Positions 1 to 7,563 of a stretch of 9,227 nt of DNA are shown one piece after another. Made by a program: the position numbers and the translations under genes. Below the pieces are notes generated by a model, which worked only from the letters and a program-made list of their open reading frames with translations, did no database searches and was not told the DNA's origin. Position 1 is the stretch's first letter. Every line of letters starts with the position of its first letter. The DNA is from an uncultured bacterium (GTDB taxonomy: Bacteria > Cyanobacteriota > Vampirovibrionia > Gastranaerophilales > Gastranaerophilaceae), in contig CALAWF010000006.1 in assembly GCA_937894665.1 (NCBI GenBank), forward strand, positions 1-9,227, given 5' to 3'.

Positions 1-1
1 C

Positions 2-373
2 GGAAATGAAGAATACGCACAATATACCGATTATCTAAAATTCAAATTCTTAGATACACTTCCTGAAGAAACAACAATGGAAGATTTTAAAAATGACGCA
101 AATGAAATTATAAATTTATTGCCAAGAAAAATTGCAATTGATTGCTTACAAAAAATTAGAAATGAGGTATTTACAGAAACAAACGCCTACCAAAGTGAAA
201 TTAGATTCCTATTCAAAGATGCACAATGCTACAATGATTTTCAAAAAGGAATGAATTTAGATGCTTGCTATAAATACGGATTTCAGTTTGAAGAGAAACT
301 AAAATTCGCAAACTCCAAACTAAAAGAACTTATTCAACAAGAACGAGCATCCTTTAAAGAACAATTGGGCTAA
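2..373 (+). CDS. C-terminal part of an unrecognised protein (5' end outside window)
   Basis: The reading frame is open from the first bases of the window, so the ATG at 77 is an internal methionine and not a start; 25 codons precede it in frame. At least 123 residues are present, ending LKELIQQERASFKEQLG and TAA at 371-373. The sequence is rich in Lys, Glu, Asn and Phe, looks mostly helical, and has three scattered Cys (AIDCLQK, DAQCYND, LDACYKYG) with no metal-binding spacing. There is no membrane segment. I do not recognise the family and assign no function. Its stop overlaps the stop of the convergent SNF2 gene by 4 nt (370-373), so no separate terminator fits between the two genes. Coding status is well supported by the long open frame and ordinary composition; the function is unknown. 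Confidence 0.8.
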   Translation, partial: GNEEYAQYTDYLKFKFLDTLPEETTMEDFKNDANEIINLLPRKIAIDCLQKIRNEVFTETNAYQSEIRFLFKDAQCYNDFQKGMNLDACYKYGFQFEEKLKFANSKLKELIQQERASFKEQLG

Positions 374-3300
374 TCAACAGAGAAAATTTCTCTAATATCA
401 TCCATTGTAAGTGATTTTGTAATATTTCTATCTACAGAAATTACGCTATCGACAAGATTACGTTTGATTGTTTTAAGTTTTTGTATTTTCTCTTCAACAG
501 TATTGCGTGTGATAAGTCTATATACAAATACTTTTTTCTTCTGTCCGATACGATAAGCACGGTCTGTTGCTTGGTCTTCAACAGCAGGGTTCCACCATGG
601 GTCATAGTGGATTACGTAATCTGCACCGGTCAAGTTCAAACCGGTACCACCGGCTTTCAAACTGATTAAGAATATTGGAATAGTCGGATCAGTATTAAAT
701 CTTTCAACAGCACCCTGACGATCTTTTGTTTTACCTGTCAAATATTCGTATTTAATACCGGATTTATCAAGCCAAGCCTTAACAATATCAAGCATATCAA
801 CAAACTGGCTGAATAACAAAATTCTATGTTTTTCTGAAATAATTTCTTCCAACATAACTTTAAGTTTTTCAAATTTACCGGAAGAAATAACGTTTTTAAC
901 ATTATTTTTGTCATAAAGTCTAGGGTGGCAACAAATTTGACGCATACGTAAAAGAGCTGAGAAGATAGACAATCTGCTCTTTTCAAGTCCATTTTGTTCA
1001 ATAGACTTAAACAATTCTTCTTTTGTACTATCAAGAACTTGCAAGTAGAAATCTTTTTGCTCATCAGTCAATTCGCAGTACGCAATATTTTCAACCTTAT
1101 CCGGCAAATCTTTCGCAACATCACGTTTCATACGACGTAAAATGAACGGATAAATTTGAAGTTTCAAACGTTTTTCAACAATTTTATCTTGACGTTCCAT
1201 AATCGGATTAACGTAACGAGAATTGAAATCTGCCATAGAAAATAAGAACCCTGGCATCAAGAAATCAAATACAGACCACAATTCTTCCAATTTATTTTCA
1301 ATCGGAGTACCTGACAATGCTAGTTTGTGTTGTGAATTCAACTGTTTTACAGCTTGTGCAGTTTGAGATGTCGCATTTTTGATATTTTGTGATTCATCTA
1401 ATATTACGTATCTAAAATTAATATCTTTCAATTTCGCAATATCACGACGAACAAGAGCATAACTTGTAATAATTACATCATACTCCGGAATTTTTTTGAA
1501 GAATTGCTTTCTTTCTCCCCCTTGTAATTTCAAGCAAGATAAAGTCGGAGCAAACTTTTGAATTTCAGATTCCCAGTTGAAAACAACCGTTGTTGGAGCA
1601 ATAACCAATGTTGGCATTGGACCGTCTTCTTCTTTTGCCTTTTGTAAAACAGTCAAGGCTTGAAGAGTTTTACCTAACCCCATATCATCCGCCAAAATTC
1701 CATTTAGCCCATATTTATACATGAACCACAACCAACCAAAACCTTTCAATTGGTATTCACGAAATTCAGCATTAATACCTTGAGGAAGAGTCATTTCTTC
1801 AACAGTTGAGAAGGTTGACATTTGTTCCCAGAACGTTTTAAATCTATCGCTCAAGATAAGTTCTGCACCAAGATTTTTAAGTTCGTTAATCAAACCAGCT
1901 CGATAAGTTTTAACAGTAAATCTGTTATCCGGATTTCTATAAACATCAAAAGAATTAAAAGATCTCATCATTGAATAAATATTTTGAGCGGGATATTCAA
2001 CAAAACCTAAACTTCTAATTCTTGCATATTTTTCATCACTTTGAATTGTGTCATAAATTTCATCAAAGTCGATAACTTCATCCCCAACTTTACCATAGAT
2101 TTTAATATCAAAACTGTCAGGCTGTTCGTCAGAGAAATCAATTTCTGCACACAATCTGAACGGGTCATCCATAATTTTGAAAAATGACATATCGTCTTTT
2201 TCTTCAAATCTCCATCCCGGACCTGCTTGTTTTAGATAATAATTATAGAAATCAATTGCATTTTCTTTTTCTAATGCAAGGTTATTTGTCTGCATTGGAA
2301 CGAATTTACAAGCCAAAAGCATTGCATATGCTTCGTTTTCGTGTTTGATATTACGTTTAACCCAGTAAATCATATCTTCATCAGGCTTTTTAATCGTAAT
2401 ATATGGAGGTTTTTCATTTGTAGATTTTGAATAAGGAACTCTAACTCCATCGTATTCAAAATCCAAAGATGCCTTCAATGATTGGTCATAATCAATACCC
2501 ATAGTAACAACATTGATTGGGGGACGTTCTTCAAGCATCAATTTAGAAATCTTTTCATCAATAACAACATCCATAACTTGACGAAGTTTTGGTAAATCTT
2601 CGTAGATAAATTTTCCACACTCTGCATCTTTCAAATCTGTAAAAGATGACTTTGTAATATTTTGCGGAATTGATTGAATTGCAACATTTGTAGGGAAAAT
2701 AATATTTTTATATCTGCCCCATTTCAAATGTCTTGAAAAATATCTGACTTCTTCAAAAGGATAAACATCATCTCTATCCGGTCTTTGCCATTCCAAAGAT
2801 AATAACAAAGTTCCAGCAACAGAAGAAGAATTTACATACAAAACAAGTTTCCATTCTTCATCTGCAAATTTCAAACGCTCTTTAGTTTTTTCGTCCAGAA
2901 CTTCATCGGCTTTAGATAGCAATGAAAAAACTTGTCCAAATTTAGCAATTGGAATATCATACCAACCGGCTTTTTTGTCCTGTCTTGAAATCTTTAACAA
3001 CTGTTGAAATACTAATAATTCAACTTTTTGAGAATTGTTTAAATCAAAGTTAGGGTCTTGTTTTTGAGCTTCAATAACTCCTCTCAAAATTGGTTCAATC
3101 TGACGAACAATTTTTCCCGTATCTCTTGAACGAACAAGGATAGAGAAGAAATTAGCCTTACGTTTCGGATTGAAATGGAAAATATAATTTCCTTGAGGTT
3201 CTTCTGTTAGAGCTGTATTTTCGTCAGGAAAATCAAACTCCATTCCGAACTTTGTTTCTAACCAATCCTCGTAAGCGTGTTCATTGATAGCTTTAAGAGC

Positions 3301-3555
3301 AACTGCAACAGAGTGTTTACACCATTCATCTTTCAATGGACAGCTACAACGAGCTTCCACTTTGTTTTTCTTAAATATTAAGTCCGTGTTGTAATGGTCT
3401 TGAAAATTTCCTTTAACCTTACCCATATAGAAATTCTTTTCAGGATAATTATCAAATACCATATCTTTTAAATAGTATTCGTAACCTCTACGCCAATTTC
3501 CGGCTCCTGCATGTTCTTTTATAAACTTGTAATTAAATTCTGTTGCTTTACTCAT
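370..3555 (-). CDS. SWIM zinc-finger SNF2-family DEAD/DEAH-type ATPase (helicase-like)
   Basis: A complete 1061-residue protein. Near the N-terminus is a SWIM zinc finger, CxCx6CxH, using C70, C72, C79 and H81. Residues of about 100-590 form a long middle region like that of other bacterial SWIM-SNF2 proteins. The SNF2 motor follows: an REYQLKGFGWLW entry motif at 599-610, Walker A DDMGLGKT at 623-630, Walker B-type DESQ at 720-723, SGTP (motif III) at 748-751, SLKAGGTGLNL (motif V) at 965-975 and QATDRAYRIGQ (motif VI) at 995-1005. All key motor motifs are intact, so it should be an active DNA-dependent ATPase that translocates on duplex DNA or remodels protein-DNA complexes in the cytoplasm; the physiological partner is not shown. 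The ATG at 3555 gives the full SWIM-containing N-terminus. It is preceded by a purine-rich stretch with AGAGAT about 11 nt away, a weak ribosome site. A promoter lies at 3639-3667. The length fits the family and no lesion is seen. Confidence 0.95.
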   Translation of the reverse strand: MSKATEFNYKFIKEHAGAGNWRRGYEYYLKDMVFDNYPEKNFYMGKVKGNFQDHYNTDLIFKKNKVEARCSCPLKDEWCKHSVAVALKAINEHAYEDWLETKFGMEFDFPDENTALTEEPQGNYIFHFNPKRKANFFSILVRSRDTGKIVRQIEPILRGVIEAQKQDPNFDLNNSQKVELLVFQQLLKISRQDKKAGWYDIPIAKFGQVFSLLSKADEVLDEKTKERLKFADEEWKLVLYVNSSSVAGTLLLSLEWQRPDRDDVYPFEEVRYFSRHLKWGRYKNIIFPTNVAIQSIPQNITKSSFTDLKDAECGKFIYEDLPKLRQVMDVVIDEKISKLMLEERPPINVVTMGIDYDQSLKASLDFEYDGVRVPYSKSTNEKPPYITIKKPDEDMIYWVKRNIKHENEAYAMLLACKFVPMQTNNLALEKENAIDFYNYYLKQAGPGWRFEEKDDMSFFKIMDDPFRLCAEIDFSDEQPDSFDIKIYGKVGDEVIDFDEIYDTIQSDEKYARIRSLGFVEYPAQNIYSMMRSFNSFDVYRNPDNRFTVKTYRAGLINELKNLGAELILSDRFKTFWEQMSTFSTVEEMTLPQGINAEFREYQLKGFGWLWFMYKYGLNGILADDMGLGKTLQALTVLQKAKEEDGPMPTLVIAPTTVVFNWESEIQKFAPTLSCLKLQGGERKQFFKKIPEYDVIITSYALVRRDIAKLKDINFRYVILDESQNIKNATSQTAQAVKQLNSQHKLALSGTPIENKLEELWSVFDFLMPGFLFSMADFNSRYVNPIMERQDKIVEKRLKLQIYPFILRRMKRDVAKDLPDKVENIAYCELTDEQKDFYLQVLDSTKEELFKSIEQNGLEKSRLSIFSALLRMRQICCHPRLYDKNNVKNVISSGKFEKLKVMLEEIISEKHRILLFSQFVDMLDIVKAWLDKSGIKYEYLTGKTKDRQGAVERFNTDPTIPIFLISLKAGGTGLNLTGADYVIHYDPWWNPAVEDQATDRAYRIGQKKKVFVYRLITRNTVEEKIQKLKTIKRNLVDSVISVDRNITKSLTMDDIREIFSVD

Positions 3556-3579
3556 CGATAGAGCATATCTCTTTCTTTT

Positions 3580-3625
3580 TTAAGGGGACAAACTTCCAAT
3601 AGAGTTAAATCTATAACCCCCTTAA
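3580..3625 (-). promoter_or_regulatory. Nested inverted repeat in the SNF2 5' leader
   Basis: Arms TTAAGGGG (3580-3587) and CCCCTTAA (3618-3625) are perfectly complementary over 8 bp. Inside them ATAGA (3599-3603) and TCTAT (3610-3614) pair around a 6-nt loop. The element lies between the predicted transcription start and the SNF2 start codon, so it could fold in the mRNA leader or act as a DNA operator. No U-tract follows in either direction, so it is not a terminator. I recognise no known riboswitch class. Function is unproven; the GC-containing arms stand out in AT-rich surroundings. Confidence 0.4.
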
Positions 3626-3638
3626 CCTTCACACCAAG

Positions 3639-3667
3639 ATTATACAAGATAAAATTAAAAAAGTAAA
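3639..3667 (-). promoter_or_regulatory. Predicted sigma-70-type promoter of the SNF2 gene
   Basis: On the minus strand a perfect TATAAT -10 box (3644 to 3639) lies 17 nt downstream of TTTACT (3667 to 3662), a 4-of-6 match to TTGACA. The predicted start is near 3632, leaving a leader of about 75 nt before the ATG at 3555. The -35 box overlaps the stem of the upstream autotransporter terminator. Confidence 0.65.
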
Positions 3668-3700
3668 GTGCAGAGATTTTTTCTTCTGCACTTTTACTTT
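3650..3700 (-). terminator. Intrinsic terminator of the autotransporter gene
   Basis: A perfect 10-bp stem pairs AAAGTGCAGA (3665-3674) with TCTGCACTTT (3685-3694) around a 10-nt loop. It extends further through a GTAA/TTAC-type pairing with one bulged base. Read on the minus strand, the stem is followed by a U-rich run (ACTTTTTTAATTTTA), as expected for a Rho-independent terminator, and it begins about 25 nt after the autotransporter stop codon at 3720. The A-rich upstream side also gives some potential in the other direction, but no plus-strand gene needs it. Confidence 0.85.
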
Positions 3701-3719
3701 TAATAGGTCATAAACAATA

Positions 3720-6494
3720 CTACAACTGTTTTAACACTCCAACATAAGTAGTTTTTGTTGTATTTTGATATTGCTTTGAAATTTTTGCTTTTTGTTCAGG
3801 AGAAAGTTGTTTAATCACTTTTCTTTCATGTTGAACTTGAGATGAAGAATCTTTTTCTCCAATTTTAACTGAAATTGCAGGAGGAAGAATTTTCTTCATA
3901 GAAACAGTTTTGTTGCCAGCTTTAGTTCCAGCACCAATAACCTTATTATTGCCACCTTGAACTTTTTCAATCGGATTATTAGAATGATTTTTGCCAATTG
4001 CCCAACGGAAACCAGCAGTTAATGAAATACCATTACGACCACCATTTCTAATCATAGCCTGACCAAAGGCAATAAAATCATCTTTAAATCGTTTTTGAAG
4101 CCCTACACCATATTCAACATAAGGTTTTATACTTGTTTCTGGCAATTTAATTCCGTTAGCTCTTACATTTGATTCGCTCATTGCGTTCCAAACCATACCA
4201 ACACTCGCATAAGGCTGCCAACCATTTTTGGTATTAGTAATAAATCTCACACTCGGATTTAACATAATAGAGTGCATTGGAGAAGAATCGATTCTAACTC
4301 TTGCAGCGTTTGTATAATCAAAAGTTTTACCAAAGGTATAACTCATAAACCAAATAGGTTGAATAATATATCGCCCTTCTTTGAATTCAAAGTTATAACC
4401 GGTTTTAGAACCAATACCGGCAAATAGAGTAGTAAAATCTTCTTTGCCGTACATAGTATTTGATTCACCAACACTTGCACCGGTTGAAGCAGTCAATGCA
4501 GTCCAGAAATTACCTTTGTAGAATGTTTGAGTTAAGCCGAGCAAACCACCGTTCATAGCCGTATCAGCTCCGGCATATCTCAATTGAGATCCTGTATATC
4601 CGATATAACCGGTAGTTACACCAGTCCAACCATGTTTTAATGATTGAAAATCACTATCAAAACCAACTAATGAACCATATGTAGTAGCATTTACAGCACT
4701 GGCATTTCTTAAATTCATCTTTTCAAAAGTTACATAAGGTCTGAACCAACCGGCTTTGTTATTATATTCAGGAGCAAGACTTGGCAAATTTGAGTTGTAA
4801 TCAGTACTCAAAGCGTACTTATTTTCATTTATTTTTGCAAATCTTTCCATTGATGGCAATTGAGTAAAGGCATCAGCATGTTCAAACACGTACTTAAATG
4901 TTTCGTTAACCGTTGCATTTGTACCGGCTTGAGAACTAACAGATGTATTCAAAATTGACGGGTTGAATGCAGATGCTCCACCAGCAGAACCACCACCACG
5001 AATAAATTGGAATTCCCCACTAGAAGGCGAATAACCGACAGAATACCTGTAAATTTTGCCAAAATATTCTTTTGTACCGTTATATTTTACGGTATTTGCA
5101 AACGCTCTATCAGCAAAAAGAACATTCGTTTGAATTTTGTCAGGATTAGGATCTGTCAAAATATTCAAACCATTAACGTCAATTGTTCCTGAGTGTTTGC
5201 CGTAACTATCTGCGGTAATTCGACCCATTGTTCCAGTTGCAGGGTTAATGTCAACAGAATTGATGTTGATAGTTCCTTCATTTGCAAAACTTTTCAAATT
5301 CAATGGGCTTAAACCAAGGTGATTTATGTTCATTACACCGCTATTGATAGCTAAACTGTTACCATAATTCAATTGAGAAGCATCGTTTACAAAGCTAGTT
5401 ACACTTAATTGTGAAATATTAGCATTATAAATATTGTTGTTAAAAGTTATCTTGCCTGATTTATCACCGGTCAATTTGATATTGTATTGATGATTTCTTT
5501 TTAATTCAGTATAATCACTATTAATTTCACCACCGTCAATAGTATCATAAATAACAAATTGTCCATTATTATTGGCATTAAATGTAACAGTTGGATTATA
5601 AAAAGTTTCTTCTCCTGTTGAAGAGTCAATCTTGTTTGTTCTTACAAAAATTGCGTTGTTTAATTTTCCACGACTATCTTCTGTATAGTTCCCGCTAAAA
5701 ATGTTAGTTGCATTATCTGCAACAAAATTCAAATCTGCACGGTTAGCATAAACAGCACCACCAAACGCCAATTGAGAATCCGAAGTCGTTTTTGCACTGT
5801 TACCAATAAAACTACCGGAAATACTATCGATAGTTCCTTGATTCATCAATGCACCACCAAATGCAAAAGTTTTTGCAATGGCAGAATTATTAACAAAATT
5901 ACCAGAAACAGATCCAATGGATCCGGAGTTATAAAGTCCAGCACCATAACTATAAGTATTTCCATTCAAGGTATTTCCGATAAAATCACCATTTATAGAG
6001 GATATATTCCCACCGGAATGATTAGTTAATATTCCTCCCGCATATGTTCCGTCTGCAATACCAGTATTATTTAAAAATGACACACTCAAATCTTGAATAT
6101 TACCCTTATTGAAAAGCATTGGCCCATAATTATACGTTCCTGCTTTTGAATAGTTATTAGCTATTACACCAGAAATTGAATCTATTGTGCCTGCATTTGA
6201 AATTACAGAACCATTGATTAAAGTAGCAGCAATAGAACTATTATTTGCAAAATTACCATTTATACCTTTTATAGAGCCATAGTTATATATAACACCGCCA
6301 TTTACACTTGTATTTGCCACTGCGGAATTAGAAATAAAATTACCTACAACATTTCCAATTGTTCCAGAGTTATAAATTCCTGTAGCATTGATATAAGTAT
6401 TAGACTTCAATATATTGCCAATAAAATCACCTTTTATAGAATTTATATTCCCGCCAGAATGATTTGTTAAAACACCCGTAGCATATGTCTGCAA
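3720..6494 (-). CDS. Autotransporter, C-terminal half: Pmp-like modules, beta-barrel and C-terminal tail
   Basis: The open frame is 924 codons from a TTG at 6494, but this TTG has no Shine-Dalgarno sequence and codes inside a conserved module, so the frame is the continuation of the broken upstream half and not an independent gene. Residues 1-270 hold nine modules of about 30 residues with GGVIYN, GGILTN or GGALMN followed by FxxN. Residues 280-500 are an Asn/Ser/Thr-rich beta-helical stalk, and a Gly-rich segment (GGGSAGGASAF) follows at 500-510. Residues of about 582-834 are an autotransporter beta-barrel with alternating aromatic strands, ending GISLTAGFRWAI. A basic, low-complexity tail of about 90 residues (835-924, ending YVGVLKQL) follows the last strand, which is unusual because autotransporters normally end at the barrel. 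There is no cysteine. Without the upstream signal peptide this half cannot be exported by itself. An intrinsic terminator follows at 3650-3700. Confidence 0.85.
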   Translation of the reverse strand: MQTYATGVLTNHSGGNINSIKGDFIGNILKSNTYINATGIYNSGTIGNVVGNFISNSAVANTSVNGGVIYNYGSIKGINGNFANNSSIAATLINGSVISNAGTIDSISGVIANNYSKAGTYNYGPMLFNKGNIQDLSVSFLNNTGIADGTYAGGILTNHSGGNISSINGDFIGNTLNGNTYSYGAGLYNSGSIGSVSGNFVNNSAIAKTFAFGGALMNQGTIDSISGSFIGNSAKTTSDSQLAFGGAVYANRADLNFVADNATNIFSGNYTEDSRGKLNNAIFVRTNKIDSSTGEETFYNPTVTFNANNNGQFVIYDTIDGGEINSDYTELKRNHQYNIKLTGDKSGKITFNNNIYNANISQLSVTSFVNDASQLNYGNSLAINSGVMNINHLGLSPLNLKSFANEGTININSVDINPATGTMGRITADSYGKHSGTIDVNGLNILTDPNPDKIQTNVLFADRAFANTVKYNGTKEYFGKIYRYSVGYSPSSGEFQFIRGGGSAGGASAFNPSILNTSVSSQAGTNATVNETFKYVFEHADAFTQLPSMERFAKINENKYALSTDYNSNLPSLAPEYNNKAGWFRPYVTFEKMNLRNASAVNATTYGSLVGFDSDFQSLKHGWTGVTTGYIGYTGSQLRYAGADTAMNGGLLGLTQTFYKGNFWTALTASTGASVGESNTMYGKEDFTTLFAGIGSKTGYNFEFKEGRYIIQPIWFMSYTFGKTFDYTNAARVRIDSSPMHSIMLNPSVRFITNTKNGWQPYASVGMVWNAMSESNVRANGIKLPETSIKPYVEYGVGLQKRFKDDFIAFGQAMIRNGGRNGISLTAGFRWAIGKNHSNNPIEKVQGGNNKVIGAGTKAGNKTVSMKKILPPAISVKIGEKDSSSQVQHERKVIKQLSPEQKAKISKQYQNTTKTTYVGVLKQL

Positions 6495-7563
6495 TACCGG
6501 TATTATTTAGGAATGATACATTCAAATCTTGGATTTTGCCTTTATTGAAAAATATTGTCCCATAATTGTATGTTCCGGCTTTTGAATAGTTATTAGAAAT
6601 AACACCAGACATCGATTCAATTGTTCCAGAATTTGATACTACAGCCCCATTTAACCAAGAACCAGAAATAGAAGAGTGATTACTAAAGTTGCTCTGGAGA
6701 TTTTTTATCGTCCCAGCGTTATAAATAACGCCACCATTTAGACCATCACCACTTTTGGCATAATTATTTGTAAAATTGCCTACAATATAATTCATTTCCC
6801 CATAATTTAGAATAGAACCTCCAACAACTCTACTAGAAGCAATTGAAGAATTACCGGTAAAATCACCGGTTACACTTCTAATACTTGCATCATCCCAGTT
6901 TGTAATGACACCTCCATATACCACACCGCCTGAAATAGCAGAGTTATCTCTAAAATTACCTTTTATATCACCTATAGTTGCTGTTCGATTTAAAATCACA
7001 CCACCATATACATATGCACTAGTTTTTTCATTAATTATTTTATTTTCAACAAAATCTGCGATTATTGAATTTATCACACCCCCATTTTCAATTGCAGCCC
7101 CACTAACATCAACAAAGTTAGTATGAACATTACTTTTAGAAACCAGATTACCTTTAAATAATCCGGATATTTTGTCAATTGTTCCTCCATTTGAGATAGC
7201 ACCACCACCGGCATATCCTACAGAAGTTGAAATAGCACTGTTATTGATAAACTGAGCATTAATTTCTCCAATATAACCACCATTCGCTATCGCCCCACCT
7301 ACTCTTTGAGCTGAGTTATCTTCAAATATTCCTTCAATTTTATTAATTGAACCTTCGTTATAGATTGCACCACCTTGTGAATCATATGCAGAAGTTACAC
7401 CAGTAACATAATTATTTTTAAAATTACCCTTTATTGAATCTATTATTCCGGATTTATTTGATATTGTACCACCATAACTATACATAGAATTAGCTACACT
7501 ATTATCCGTAAAATTACCAGTAATAGTAGTTATATGTCCTCCATCATTATGAATAGCACCACC
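5685..7563 (-). repeat. About 21 GGA(I/V/L)...FxxN passenger modules
   Basis: Modules of roughly 27-33 codons carry a small-Gly start (GGAIHN, GGTISN, GGAIYN, GGAIAN, GGGAISN, GGVILN, GGVITN, GGSILN, GGVIYN and similar), a G-x-I turn, then G-(N/D)-F-x-x-N-(N/S) such as FTDN, FKNN, FEDN, FINN, FRDN, FTGN, FIGN or FVNN. I count 12 in the first half and 9 in the second. The alternation of GGA(I/L/V) with FxxN is the hallmark of chlamydial polymorphic membrane protein repeats and predicts a right-handed beta-helix. Modules are strongly diverged, so this is an old array apart from one recent duplication. Confidence 0.8.
5859..6735 (-). repeat. Tandem duplication, two copies of about 441 bp (147 codons)
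   Basis: Unit 1 (6735 to 6300, 436 nt) and unit 2 (6299 to 5859, 441 nt) both start GGVIYN and run through the same order of sub-modules: SGTI(E/D)S(M/I)SGVI(S/A)NNYSK, AGTYNYG, FNKG(K/N)IQDL, FLNNTGIAD, LTNHSGGNI, GDFIGN. The two copies are clearly more alike to each other than to the remaining modules, at DNA level too (compare 6490-6600 with 6053-6165). The 5-nt length difference is the frameshift in unit 1. Confidence 0.85.

Noticed and set aside
379..393. AGAGAAA/TTTCTCT palindrome just after the first gene as a terminator
   Set aside because: The arms are A/T-rich with almost no loop, no T-run follows on the plus strand, and it lies inside the SNF2 coding sequence.
738..1064. Short open frames inside the SNF2 gene (for example 738-1064, 2007-2207, 481-669)
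   Set aside because: They lie fully within the SNF2 coding frame, have no ribosome sites or recognisable composition, and are shadows of the real frame.
6492..6494. TTG at 6494 as a true start of a separate 924-residue protein
   Set aside because: No Shine-Dalgarno sequence precedes it, no signal peptide follows, and the codons upstream in the other frame continue the same repeat module.
6480..6500. Programmed +1 ribosomal frameshift at the junction
   Set aside because: No slippery codon run, no stop codon in the decoding site (the original frame runs on for 19 codons) and no clear stimulatory stem. The sister copy explains the shift by a simple 5-nt deletion.
5685..7563. CRISPR-like regular repeats
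   Set aside because: Repeats are degenerate, in frame, of variable length and encode protein modules; there are no identical repeats with unique spacers.
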